A DNA stretch of 64,000 nt from Marinobacter sp. LQ44 (lineage in GTDB: Bacteria > Pseudomonadota > Gammaproteobacteria > Pseudomonadales > Oleiphilaceae): the NCBI RefSeq assembly GCF_001447155.2, contig NZ_CP014754.1:2852001-2916000 (forward strand), given 5' to 3'. A program made the translations under genes and the position numbers. This document shows positions 18,395-26,485 of this stretch, piece by piece (position 1 is the stretch's first letter; the number at the start of each line of letters is the position of its first letter). The notes under the pieces were generated by a model. That model worked only from the letters and a program-made list of their open reading frames with translations, made no database searches and was not told the DNA's origin.

Positions 18395-18455
18395 ATTATG
18401 TTCCCTATCCCATTATGTTTCGTTCACTTTGGAAGACCTTGAAACCATAGGGAGG
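18395..18455 (+). repeat. RIT left terminal inverted repeat
   Basis: 61 bp from ATTATGTTCCCTATCCC to CCATAGGGAGG. It pairs with 21824-21884 in inverted orientation, differing at three positions only. It lies between the element edge and the stop of the third recombinase gene. Confidence 0.9.
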
Positions 18456-18481
18456 CCCCCTTGCACTGGGGCACATAACGA

Positions 18482-19498
18482 TCACAGGGATTCCAGCCAT
18501 TGCAGCAGCTCGGAATTGGATCGCCATACTGGCTTTCGGTGGGACTCCGCCGGAGAATCCCAAATAGGCTCACAGGTGCGGAGCGCGTCCACTTTCATTC
18601 GGAGGGTGATCTCGGCGTATCGGTTGGTGGTCTCCAAACTGACGTGTCCAAGCCAGGCGCGGATGACGTTGACCTCGACACCTGCTTCAAGCAAATGCAC
18701 GGCCGTCGTGTGGCGTAAGACATGGGGTGAGATGTGCCGCACTGTGCCATCTGCGCTTTTCTTCACCACCTTGACGGTATGACGCCGCACGATCTTGTAG
18801 ATACCAAATCTGGTCAGCGGCGCACTGTTGCGGGCTAGGAAGACAGCGTCATTGGAGTGGCGTCGTTGCCGATTTTGCTCCAGTAAGTCCTGCATCAGAC
18901 CCGCCGTTCGCGTCCACAAAGGACAGGTACGCCATTTGTCACCTTTACCATGCAGCCGTACTCGGGGCTCAGAACCGAGTTCCAGGTGCGTTGCGCGCAG
19001 ATCCGCTACCTCCTGTACGCGTGCTCCGGTGTTATAAAGGAAGCGAAGCAAGGCTTGGTCGCGCAGAGCCTGAGGGTGGTCGGTGGGCAAGGCAGCGAAC
19101 AGAGCATTAATCTCGTCGCGTTCGAGATACAGAGTCTCGCCCGGTTGCCAGCGTTTGACGGGAATGGAAGCAATTTGCTGTGCTTCCCCGAGCACGCAGG
19201 GCTCACGGCCGGCAAGATACTCGAAGAAGGTATGCAGCGCCGCCAGGCGCTGGTTTCGGGTTCTAACCCCATTACCACGTTCCTGTTCAAGGTGTTGCAA
19301 AAAATGGCGCACTCGCTCGCCAGTGAGATCAGCCAGTTCCAAGCGGGTGATCCGGCAATGCTTATCCTTTGCAGCGAATTGCAAGAACAGGCGCAGGCTC
19401 TCCTTATAACTTCGGATACTGGCCGGGCGCAGCCCCCGTTGGCATTTAAGGTGATCCTCTACGAAGGCAAAGACGAGACGCCCCAATTGATCCGTCAT
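18482..19498 (-). CDS. RIT tyrosine recombinase C
   Basis: Third recombinase of the trio, 338 residues. It begins with ATG at 19498, overlapping the stop of the second gene (ATGA). The N-terminal SAM-like core-binding domain (FVEDHLKCQRGLRPASIRSY) precedes the catalytic domain. Arg I lies in YNTGARVQEVADLR, the Lys-bearing hairpin in RLHGKGDKWRTCPL, the H-x-x-R box in SPHVLRHTTAVHLL, and the His and nucleophile Tyr in GHVSLETTNRYAEIT. All catalytic residues are present. In known RIT elements the three proteins act together, though the split of labour is unclear. Confidence 0.9.
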   Translation of the reverse strand: MTDQLGRLVFAFVEDHLKCQRGLRPASIRSYKESLRLFLQFAAKDKHCRITRLELADLTGERVRHFLQHLEQERGNGVRTRNQRLAALHTFFEYLAGREPCVLGEAQQIASIPVKRWQPGETLYLERDEINALFAALPTDHPQALRDQALLRFLYNTGARVQEVADLRATHLELGSEPRVRLHGKGDKWRTCPLWTRTAGLMQDLLEQNRQRRHSNDAVFLARNSAPLTRFGIYKIVRRHTVKVVKKSADGTVRHISPHVLRHTTAVHLLEAGVEVNVIRAWLGHVSLETTNRYAEITLRMKVDALRTCEPIWDSPAESHRKPVWRSNSELLQWLESL

Positions 19499-20484
19499 GA
19501 TAGCTCCTCCTCTCTGCGGGGATCGGCGAATCGCTCGAACCGTTGGCTCGCCTCCCGGAGCAGTGCTTCGGTGATGGTCAGATACCAGGCAGTCGATGCC
19601 GGGTCGGCATGGCCCATGAAGGTTGATAGATGAAAGAGCCGTTGATTGGGATCCACGCCGGTGCGATACCAGCGGAGCAGAGTTGCGACCGCGAAGGAAT
19701 GGCGCAGGCAGTGCAGATGAGGTTGGCGTACGCCAGGTGGCACGTACGGATCCATCTTCAGTATCAAGTGGTGAAATGTCTGACTGACCGTCTCAATACG
19801 CATTGGCTTGCGCTCTGGGAAAAAGCTGAAAGAAAATACCGGATCATCCGGCTGCCATGGCCCATACCGATCAACGCCAAACTGTAGATAGACAGCGATC
19901 TGTTGCGCCATGCGCGGGCCAAAGGGGACCAAACGCGTCTTGCCAAACTTGCTCTTGTCGATCACCAGAAGGCTGCGCTGGCAATCGACGTCGCGATACC
20001 GAAGATGCACAATCTCGCCGACACGCAGGCCCAAACCGTACATCAGCGAGAAGATTGTTCGGTAGACCATGCCACGACAGGGTGCCCGGGAATTGTCCGG
20101 AAGCTGTGACGCCAACGTCAGGATGTCTTCCACCTGAGCCGGTTCGAACAGGAAGGGTTTAAGCTGGGAAGTCACCGGCTGAGGGTGAGCACGAACCGGA
20201 GAATGCGCTAGCCGCTCCTGGGCCACCTGCCAGGCAAAAAAGCAGCGGAGCACCCCCAAGAGGTGGTTATAGCTGCGTGGGCGAGTGCGTGGCCGCGAAG
20301 CGAGAAAGGCCTCAATCAACGCCGGTTGCACTAACGCCGCATCACTCACCCGTTCCTCGACCAAAAAGCGATCGAATAATTGCAAGGCGAGCTCTTCAGT
20401 ATCAAATTTTCGGCCCAGCGCGCGCTTGTAACTCAAGTAAGCCGAAAAATCCTTGCCCAGTACGCTGTGGAAGGAGGCGGTCAT
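19495..20484 (-). CDS. RIT tyrosine recombinase B
   Basis: Second recombinase of the trio, 329 residues from ATG 20484 (MTASFHSVLGKDFSAYLSYK), overlapping the stop of the first gene by 4 bp; a longer upstream frame is ignored. Catalytic boxes: YGLGLRVGEIVHLRY (Arg I), VIDKSKFGKTRLVPF (Lys), HLHCLRHSFAVATLL (H-x-x-R) and GHADPASTAWYLTIT (His and Tyr). It is complete and likely functional. Confidence 0.9.
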   Translation of the reverse strand: MTASFHSVLGKDFSAYLSYKRALGRKFDTEELALQLFDRFLVEERVSDAALVQPALIEAFLASRPRTRPRSYNHLLGVLRCFFAWQVAQERLAHSPVRAHPQPVTSQLKPFLFEPAQVEDILTLASQLPDNSRAPCRGMVYRTIFSLMYGLGLRVGEIVHLRYRDVDCQRSLLVIDKSKFGKTRLVPFGPRMAQQIAVYLQFGVDRYGPWQPDDPVFSFSFFPERKPMRIETVSQTFHHLILKMDPYVPPGVRQPHLHCLRHSFAVATLLRWYRTGVDPNQRLFHLSTFMGHADPASTAWYLTITEALLREASQRFERFADPRREEELS

Positions 20485-21743
20485 GGCAGCACCTCCTCGT
20501 GGCCCAGCGCCACCATGCGCAGGGTTTCCACGTCCACCTTGGTATAGATGCGGGTGGAACTTGGCGATGCATGACCAACGTAATCGCCGATGACCTTGAA
20601 GTTGAACTCGGCATCGACCAATCGCTGTACGCAAGTGTGGCGCAAGGTGTGCGAACCTGGGCGACGGACATTAATACCCGCTTTGCGCAGGTAGTGCGTC
20701 GCGCGGCTGGACACAGTAACCGCCGTCACAGGTCGGACGGGCGCCAGAACCCGGAAAAACAGCCTTCGCTCCTCGACGTGTGGGCGTGCATTTTTTAAGT
20801 AGTCGAGAATAGCTTCGCCTACCACTGAAGAGAGAGGGTACGCAGTGGTGTGTCCCGCCTTGCGCTGCGGCACCAACAGGCGTTCTCTCTTCCAGTCAAT
20901 ATTCTCCAGTGTCAATCCGGCCACCTCATGGCCGCGCAGTCCATACGTGACGAGCAAAAGTAGAATGGCATAGTCGCGCTTGCCCAGAGCACTGCGCCGA
21001 TCAACAACATCTAGCATGCGCCGGACGTCGTCCCAGGAGATCGAACGCGGGAGATCGGCCAGCTGATACCGACGCGGGGACTCTACGGTAGCGCCGAGAT
21101 CGCGATTGATCAGCTGCTCGCGGTACAGGTAGCGCAGGAAGACTCGCAAGGAGCTGCACAGCCCCGTCATAGAATGCGGGCTCAATCGGCGACCGCTCTC
21201 CACCACAAATGCACTGAGTATGGCTGGAGTGAGCTCGGACAAATGCAGCAGGTTGATTCGCGCCAGGTAGGCTTCCAGGTTATGCAGATAATGGCCATAG
21301 TGCCGGAGAGACAGCTCGCGCAGGCCCCGTTCTTCACGCAGATAAACAAAGAACCCCGGTGCCTGAACCAGGAAGGGATCTTGACTGGTCCGTCTCCGAC
21401 CTGTTCCGCGGAAATCGGGCAACATCAGGGACAGCAATTGCTCGATCGGTGTACGAGCATCATTAGCCACCCATCGCTTTGCCTGGTATGCGTTCTTGGC
21501 GTGAACCTTTACCCAGTGCTTTACATAAGGCTCGACATGAGTCGGAAGCTCGCTCCACTGCGTGGCACCATGATCGCGAGCAAACTCGCCAAACTGCCTC
21601 AGGAGTGGGACTCGCCGCAAGATTACCCTGGGCCTGTATCCGTGCCCGGCTAACCACGCAACGTACTGCTCAATCGGTTCCGCGATCCAGGAAGCGCGGA
21701 TCGCATCGATGGTATCGGGCTTAACGAAGTAATGTTCTAACAT
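20481..21743 (-). CDS. RIT tyrosine recombinase A
   Basis: First recombinase of the trio, 420 residues. The ATG at 21743 follows AGGAGA at ideal distance, so the longer frame from 21794 is rejected. Catalytic boxes: TYGLRGHEVAGLTL (Arg I), VPQRKAGHTTAYPL (Lys region), GSHTLRHTCVQRLV (H-x-x-R) and GHASPSSTRIYTKVD (His and Tyr). The promoter must lie within or beside the right terminal repeat at 21824-21884, which is rich in TTATGT motifs. Confidence 0.9.
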   Translation of the reverse strand: MLEHYFVKPDTIDAIRASWIAEPIEQYVAWLAGHGYRPRVILRRVPLLRQFGEFARDHGATQWSELPTHVEPYVKHWVKVHAKNAYQAKRWVANDARTPIEQLLSLMLPDFRGTGRRRTSQDPFLVQAPGFFVYLREERGLRELSLRHYGHYLHNLEAYLARINLLHLSELTPAILSAFVVESGRRLSPHSMTGLCSSLRVFLRYLYREQLINRDLGATVESPRRYQLADLPRSISWDDVRRMLDVVDRRSALGKRDYAILLLLVTYGLRGHEVAGLTLENIDWKRERLLVPQRKAGHTTAYPLSSVVGEAILDYLKNARPHVEERRLFFRVLAPVRPVTAVTVSSRATHYLRKAGINVRRPGSHTLRHTCVQRLVDAEFNFKVIGDYVGHASPSSTRIYTKVDVETLRMVALGHEEVLP

Positions 21744-21823
21744 GACAATCTCCTTTCTGGATGTAGGAAAGGAAATCATGCGCCCAAACGGCATCTGTCG
21801 TTATGTGTCCTTTTACACGGGAT

Positions 21824-21884
21824 CCTCCCTATGGATTCAAGGTCTTCCAAAGTGAACGGAACATAATGGGATAGGGAACATAAG
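21824..21884 (-). repeat. RIT right terminal inverted repeat
   Basis: Inverted partner of 18395-18455, identical at 58 of 61 positions. It is directly followed by a perfect 12-bp palindrome and the ATCCGG target copy. Confidence 0.9.
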
Positions 21885-21914
21885 CCGGATTATGTGTCCC
21901 GGCACATAATCCGG
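21885..21914. other. Palindrome at the RIT right end, possible recombinase core site
   Basis: Two perfect 12-bp arms, CCGGATTATGTG (21885-21896) and CACATAATCCGG (21903-21914), surround the 6-bp spacer TCCCGG. The size and layout are those of a tyrosine-recombinase core site. The outer 6 bp of the right arm are the ATCCGG target copy. A related TTATGTG motif recurs near both element ends (about 18471 and 21801). Confidence 0.5.
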
Positions 21915-22731
21915 AACCACCAGTTCCGGCACTCCGCCCAGGAACTCGAAGGTCCGGATGTGGGAGCCGACCCAGTCCGGCAATGTCTGGCTCCAGGTGG
22001 CTTCGGCATAGGTGTAATTGGATGCACCCATCACCGCGACAAAGACTTGTGCCTCGTGGATCTCTCCGGTGGTGCGGTCAATGACGGGCACGGTCTGGCC
22101 GGCATAGTCCACGAATAGCTTCTCACCGGCCCGATGGTCCTGGCGCATCACCAGGTCCAGCTTGCCCCGCCAGGCCCGGTAGTGCTCGCAGAACCAGCTG
22201 TACTGATAACCGTCCGGGTTGGCTTGCCGGTACTCCTGCCAGAGCAGGAACAGGGTGACGTTCTTGCCCGTGAGTTCGTCACGGATGTGTTGCCAGTCGG
22301 GTATACCTCTGGCCTGTGCTGGCAGGTCCGGTGGCGGCGGGAACAGCAACCGCTCCAGGTGGGCCTCATCCAGATCCGCTGGCAACGGCCAGCTCAGACC
22401 GGCCTCAACCGTGCGGCGCAGGTAGTCGCTTACGGTGGGGCGGCTAACGCCACAGGACGCCGCAATCTGGCGGTTGCTCAGCCCTCGCTCCCACTTGAGG
22501 CGAAGGACTTCTTTGATTTTACGCATGGATAACCTCTTCGCTGGCATCTGGCCCATCTCCGGATGAAAAGGGTCAGAGTACCGTTAAGTTATCCCGCGCC
22601 GGACGATTTTGATGGAGCTTCAGGCAGTCTGCTGGGGTGGCAGCTTTGCCGTGGAATTAGTGGCAGCTTTCGCGTGGAATGGGTGGCAGACTTCGTCTGG
22701 AATCAGTGGCAACCTTGGTCTGGAATACGCA

Positions 22732-22839
22732 GTAAAGGCGCTCACCCAGCGGCCGTTGACTACCTGACAACCGCGATCCGAGGCAAATCGAACCTTGGTG
22801 GTTGAACTGGCAACCAAAGCCTCTGCACGGCTGTTACGG
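22732..22839 (-). pseudogene. 3'-side fragment of a split nuclease-like gene
   Basis: Minus-strand codons from 22838 down read SRAEALVASSTTKVRFASDR, then GCQVVNGRWVSAFT, and run into the IS21 end at 22731. This is the direct continuation of the fragment at 40261-40589: joined over the shared 6 bp they give GWDDANGDCRN followed by SRAEALVASS in one open frame. The pattern GW.D..GDC...R.E.L and DRGC.V..G.W is that of small secreted HNH nuclease-like proteins. The C-terminal part with the catalytic His box is missing. Confidence 0.8.
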
Positions 22840-22848
22840 TTATCACTG
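22834..22848 (+). repeat. Left end of the 17.4-kb element: direct repeat plus terminal inverted repeat
   Basis: TTACGG (target copy, 22834-22839) followed by TTATCACTG. A further TTGTTGAC motif lies 8 bp inside, and again at about 23009. Confidence 0.85.
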
Positions 22849-23145
22849 AACTTTTTTGTTGACTGGAAGTGAGTGAGTGACTGGACACCCTTGTATGCTT
22901 GAGTTGGAGCCGTGATTGATTTAGAAATCCAGGTGTCAACGATGACAGTTCTAGAACGTTTCCCCGCAGAAACAATTAGCGTCTCCAAAACATTCCTCCA
23001 AAACATTTTTGTTGACTGATCGACTCATCAATTTAACCTATTCTCGGTATCCAAGGGCTCTGCCCTCTCGCCGCAAGCGGCGATTCACCCGAGGTATTTA
23101 AGGACCAGCGATGTTCTGGTATTCCGACCATAGATTGGCCGCTTT

Positions 23146-23162
23146 GGCCAAACTATGGAGTC
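23146..23162 (+). repeat. Direct repeat bracketing the cargo, left copy
   Basis: GGCCAAACTATGGAGTC. The right copy at 31545-31561 differs in one base (GGCCAAACTATGGTGTC) and has the same orientation. A GACCGCTTT-type sequence lies beside each copy. Confidence 0.5.
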
Positions 23163-23180
23163 ATAGGTGAGCAGAATTGG

Positions 23181-23208
23181 CCGCTTTCTGATAAAAGCGG
23201 TCCTTTTT
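23181..23208 (+). terminator. Terminator-like hairpin in the left arm
   Basis: CCGCTTT and AAAGCGG arms around a short loop, followed by TCCTTTTTC. No plus-strand gene ends directly before it, so it may insulate the cargo from outside transcription. Confidence 0.5.
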
Positions 23209-23393
23209 CAAATAGGGGTTTACCCGGTCCGCTATTCGGAAACAAGGCACGCTGAGGTCGCAAAGCGGACATTTAGAATAGGCGGACAGCGACCGGCACA
23301 GCCAAGCTAATGGCCCACAACTGGAAGCCGGATGCACCTGACAAACTGTAATGCCCGGGCGCTTGCTCGCTGAAAAGAGCGGCGCGTTTTATC

Positions 23394-23412
23394 CTCTCAT
23401 GAGAAATCCGGG
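23394..23412 (+). repeat. Solitary IS1380 end
   Basis: CTCATGAGAAATCCGGG here equals the right end of the IS1380 element at 13916-15484 over 17 bp, but no transposase or opposite end is nearby. It is a scar of a former copy, 18 bp from the end of the sigma-54 activator gene. Confidence 0.75.
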
Positions 23413-23429
23413 CTACTCCATGAATTACC

Positions 23430-25313
23430 TCAGAGACCAAAATGTTTTATTTTTCGATAGAGAGTGGCTCGTGTTATCCCTAATTCTCGAGCTGCGGCAC
23501 TGACGTTGTGATTGTGTTTCTCAAGCACACATCGCACCGCCTCGCGCTCTGCAGCGGCGAGTGTGCCGCCCTCGCCAAGGTCCACCTCCGCAGTGTCATT
23601 TTGGACCTTGATGTCTTCGGGCAAGTGTTCAACATCGATAATTCCCTGAGTAGACAGCGCCTGACCAAGATTCAGTGCCTGCTGGAGCTCTCTGATATTA
23701 CCTCTCCACGAATGGTGCCTTAAGAGATTACGAGCCTCGGATGTCAGAATCGACGGGGAATCTTCCTGTGAAATTGATGCCAGCAAGTGATCAATCAAAG
23801 CGTCGAGGTCTTCACGCTCCCGCAGAGCAGGGAGCTGCACCCTGAGGCCATTGATCCGGTAATAAAGATCGCTCCGAAAGTCTCCGCTTTCCATAAGCTC
23901 ATCAAGGTTCCGATGTGTCGCACAGACCAGAGAAAACGAGACGGGCCGAGGCTTCTCTTCTCCAAGTCTTGTGACAGTGCGTTCCTGCAAAACACGTAGC
24001 AAACGTGCTTGAAATTCCAATGGCATATCGCCTATTTCATCCAGGAAGAGCGTACCGCCGTTCGCCTCCTCAAACTTCCCCCTGGCGCCACCACGTCTGG
24101 CACCGGTAAATGCACCGTCTGCGTAGCCAAACAACTCTGATTCGATCAACCCGGCAGGAATAGCCGAGCAGTTCACGGCAACAAACGCGCCTTTTGAAGA
24201 GGGCCCATTGGCATGTAACGACCGTGCTAAAACCTCTTTGCCCGTTCCGGTTTCCCCAGTCACCAGAACCGGAACTCCAAACTGAAAAGCCCGATGCGCC
24301 TTGTCGAAAAGTGGTTTTGTAGGCTCGCCCACGTAAAAAGACTGAACGATGTCCGGCCGTCTTTGCTGTGGCATCGAGTTGACGCTCAAAGGCCCTTTGC
24401 GAAGACTTTCAACTTTAAGAAAAAGCCTTGCCCCATTGTGACATTCAACCTCAAGAGGGCTTTGTTGTGATCCCTCAATCTCGGCAGCGCGGCATGAGAA
24501 TAAGTCTTTGAAACAGACATGACTCTGCATCTTCTCGAGAGAATCGATATCCAGCATCTGCCTGGCCGAGGGGTTTGCACCTAAAACTTCACCATCCTCG
24601 CCGAAATGTATCAAACCACGCATAGGTGACTGCGTAAGCTCCGGGCGATAGTGAAGCGCGAGGACTAAGGCGCCACGCAAATCGTCGACCATTCGATTCT
24701 CAACAGACCGAGTTGCGAGCGCAACTGCCTCAAGAATCCCGACCGGTCGGCCATCATAAGGTTTCGAAGCATTCAAAGCCCCGACCAGCGTCCCTGCAGG
24801 GTCAAAAATGGGCACTGCCACGCAGGATAGATCGCGGAGAGAATGCAAGAAATGCTCACTTCCACACACAAGCGACGGCCTGCCTTCTATCAAAGCGCAA
24901 CCGGGGGCATTGGTTCCAGCTATATCCTCTGAAAGGTCCATACCAGGATTCAAAGCGGCTCCCAGCAATTCGTAGCAGGGACTGTCATTGCCGAAATATT
25001 TAATGCTGTGGCCTTCTCTTTCCACACACGCCAAAACCCAACCTGCAGAACTGATTGCACGAAACAACCGATGCATTTCAGGCTCCGCAAATGTCATGAG
25101 ACGCTGATGTTGATTGCGGATATGAGAAATCTGGTCGAATTGCGCGGCCTCAAGTAAGAGCTGATCAGAGGGGGACACGCCATGTTTTCTGCATCTTAGC
25201 CAAGAGCGCAAAACCTCATCCCGCACCCACTGGGATGGTACAACACGCCCTTCGTCAAACAACTCACGGGCTTGCTGGACCTGAGTGTTCAGATCAACGA
25301 TCTTTTTATGCAT
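23430..25313 (-). CDS. Sigma-54-dependent activator, AcoR-like
   Basis: Enhancer-binding transcription activator of 627 residues, starting at ATG 25313 ([20 protein letters not shown]). The N-terminal sensor half (GAF-like, [20 protein letters not shown] at residues about 30-50) matches AcoR-type regulators of alcohol and acetoin use. The central AAA+ domain has Walker [27 protein letters not shown] with the sigma-54 loop GAFTGA, and Walker [11 protein letters not shown]. The C-terminal Fis helix-turn-helix is [20 protein letters not shown]. It is divergent from the outer-membrane/alcohol dehydrogenase operon, whose promoter has a sigma-54 box, so it very likely controls that operon in response to substrate. 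Confidence 0.92.
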   Translation of the reverse strand: MHKKIVDLNTQVQQARELFDEGRVVPSQWVRDEVLRSWLRCRKHGVSPSDQLLLEAAQFDQISHIRNQHQRLMTFAEPEMHRLFRAISSAGWVLACVEREGHSIKYFGNDSPCYELLGAALNPGMDLSEDIAGTNAPGCALIEGRPSLVCGSEHFLHSLRDLSCVAVPIFDPAGTLVGALNASKPYDGRPVGILEAVALATRSVENRMVDDLRGALVLALHYRPELTQSPMRGLIHFGEDGEVLGANPSARQMLDIDSLEKMQSHVCFKDLFSCRAAEIEGSQQSPLEVECHNGARLFLKVESLRKGPLSVNSMPQQRRPDIVQSFYVGEPTKPLFDKAHRAFQFGVPVLVTGETGTGKEVLARSLHANGPSSKGAFVAVNCSAIPAGLIESELFGYADGAFTGARRGGARGKFEEANGGTLFLDEIGDMPLEFQARLLRVLQERTVTRLGEEKPRPVSFSLVCATHRNLDELMESGDFRSDLYYRINGLRVQLPALREREDLDALIDHLLASISQEDSPSILTSEARNLLRHHSWRGNIRELQQALNLGQALSTQGIIDVEHLPEDIKVQNDTAEVDLGEGGTLAAAEREAVRCVLEKHNHNVSAAARELGITRATLYRKIKHFGL

Positions 25314-25362
25314 AAGGACACCCACCACTCTGTATTTTTTTTATTCAACCATCCAATTTTAG

Positions 25363-25379
25363 TGTATCGAAACGATCCA
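25363..25379. promoter_or_regulatory. Candidate activator binding site (UAS)
   Basis: TGTATCGAAACGATCCA contains the perfect palindrome ATCG-AAA-CGAT. It lies about 84 bp upstream of the sigma-54 -24 element, a usual distance for an enhancer. It is the best candidate site for the AcoR-like protein; a second site was not found with certainty. Confidence 0.4.
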
Positions 25380-25462
25380 TTTTTTTCCAAAAACTAAAAC
25401 ATAGATGCTATAAAGCCGCATAAGTAATTGTTTCATAATAATTTCCTAAGGATCAATCGATC

Positions 25463-25478
25463 TGGCATATTGATTGCT
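25463..25478 (+). promoter_or_regulatory. Sigma-54 promoter (-24/-12)
   Basis: TGGCATATTGATTGCT fits the TGGCAC-N5-TTGCW consensus, with the invariant GG at 25464-25465 and GC at 25476-25477 at correct spacing. It lies 45 bp before the start of the outer-membrane channel gene and opposite the sigma-54 activator gene. Confidence 0.8.
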
Positions 25479-25522
25479 TAACTTCGAGTGCAATACCAAC
25501 AAAACTAATAAGAGGCTGCATC

Positions 25523-26446
25523 ATGTCATCTGTATCAAACTATAAGCACAAAAGTTTACTCCGTTCCAGAATTGGGAATTTCTGCGTCGCTTCTGCTGGC
25601 CTGGCCACTATGTTGCTGGCTTCTGGTAATGCAGTAGCTATTGACGTTGATGCCGGGGATTACACAGCATTGCCCGCCGGCACCAATCTTGGAATGGTCT
25701 ACTATCAATACGCCACTGCCGATTCCCTCTACTCGGATGGAGACAAGGCCCCCATTAACGCTGGATTGGACTCACAGGTAGGAATCCTGCGTGGGGTGCA
25801 TTTCACTGAAATTGGCGGTTATACAGTAGACCCTCAATTCCTCCTTCCATTCGGCAAGGTAGAGGGAAAAGACGATACCTCTGCCCTCGGTGACACCAGT
25901 GGCATTGGCGACCTGATACTTGCCGCAACCGTTTGGCTTGTAAACAAGCCCGAAAGTAACACCTACTTCGGCATTACTCCGTTTCTGTATGTTCCTGTAG
26001 GGAGTTACGATCGGAATGACACATTAAACCTCGGCGAAAACCGATGGAAATATGCATTGCAGGCGGGTTACATCACCGGTCTTACCTCTAAAATCTCGTT
26101 AGACCTGATTGGTGATGTCACTTTTTTCGGCAAGAATGACGAACTTGGTGCCTCCAAAGCCACTCTGGAACAGGATCCCTTGTACCAGTTCCAAGGCTTC
26201 CTACGTTATAACGTAACACCTCAATGGGATCTTCGCACCGGCATTTCTCATACCCTCGGCGGTGAGACACAAGTAAACGATATAAACCAGGACAATGACC
26301 TTGCAACTACCAAGATGACTATCGGTACGGCATGGTTTGCGAATCCGGGACTGCAACTAATCGCAAATTATGGAAGAGATTTGTCCGTAGAAAATGGATT
26401 TAAAGAACAGCACCGACTCAACTTTCGTATTCTAAAAGCGTTTTAA
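25523..26446 (+). CDS. Outer-membrane channel, phenol MetA-pathway degradation family
   Basis: A 307-residue outer-membrane protein of the family found beside catabolic operons for phenol and other hydrophobic compounds (Phenol_MetA_deg type), thought to help substrate entry. The signal peptide ends near SGNAVAID. Beta-barrel patterns follow: LPAGTNLGMVYYQYATADSL, VDPQFLLPFGKV, GIGDLILAATVWLVNKPES, YFGITPFLYVPVGSYD, and a final LNFRILKAF. It is the first gene after the sigma-54 promoter, 39 bp before the alcohol dehydrogenase. It probably lets the alcohol substrate reach the periplasmic enzyme. Confidence 0.82.
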   Translation: MSSVSNYKHKSLLRSRIGNFCVASAGLATMLLASGNAVAIDVDAGDYTALPAGTNLGMVYYQYATADSLYSDGDKAPINAGLDSQVGILRGVHFTEIGGYTVDPQFLLPFGKVEGKDDTSALGDTSGIGDLILAATVWLVNKPESNTYFGITPFLYVPVGSYDRNDTLNLGENRWKYALQAGYITGLTSKISLDLIGDVTFFGKNDELGASKATLEQDPLYQFQGFLRYNVTPQWDLRTGISHTLGGETQVNDINQDNDLATTKMTIGTAWFANPGLQLIANYGRDLSVENGFKEQHRLNFRILKAF

Positions 26447-26485
26447 AATCCCATAAAACAGTAATAACAACGAAAGGATATAAAA

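Larger units (their letters stand above)
18389..21914 (-). mobile_element. RIT (recombinase-in-trio) element inside istA
   Basis: Element body 18395-21908 (3514 bp) with a 6-bp direct repeat ATCCGG at 18389-18394 and 21909-21914. It has long terminal inverted repeats (58 of 61 bases identical) and three tyrosine recombinase genes, each overlapping the next by 4 bp (ATGA). This is the architecture described for RIT elements. Precise removal restores istA. The right end carries an extra 24 bp forming a palindrome. Confidence 0.92.
17489..22526 (-). pseudogene. istA: IS21 transposase istA, split by the RIT element
   Basis: The N-terminal part runs from ATG 22526 (ribosome site GAGG) to about 21909 and has the HTH (GLSNRQIAASCGVSRPTVSD) and the start of the DDE core (RAGEKLFVDYAGQTVPVIDR). 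The C-terminal part runs from 18394 to 17489 ([20 protein letters not shown], then the [20 protein letters not shown] segment holding the catalytic Glu). Deleting 18395-21908 and one ATCCGG repeat rejoins ELVVPD with NLRSGVSKA in frame. The gene was therefore intact before the RIT inserted. Confidence 0.92.
16640..22731 (-). mobile_element. IS21-family element, interrupted by a RIT element
   Basis: The ends share TGCGTATTCC in inverted orientation at 16640-16649 and 22722-22731. Each end carries further internal repeats: GAACGTGAAC twice on the left, and several ATTCCA...GCTGCCACC-type units on the right, as usual for IS21. Inside are istB and a split istA. The left flank is the second czcC copy and the right flank is a nuclease-gene fragment, with no matching target duplication. 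The element therefore marks a deletion or recombination junction rather than a simple insertion. Confidence 0.85.
22849..23429. other. Non-coding left arm of the 17.4-kb element
   Basis: No convincing gene. The frames that cross it are short and lack ribosome sites. It holds two TTTTTGTTGACTG-type motifs, a terminator-like hairpin at 23181-23208, one copy of the GGCCAAACTATGG repeat (23146-23162), and a lone IS1380 end at 23394-23412. Confidence 0.6.

Noticed and set aside
22620..23006. A 128-codon minus-strand frame across the left end of the 17.4-kb element
   Set aside because: It is a composite of element arm, nuclease fragment and IS21 end; only the part at 22732-22839 is ancient coding sequence.
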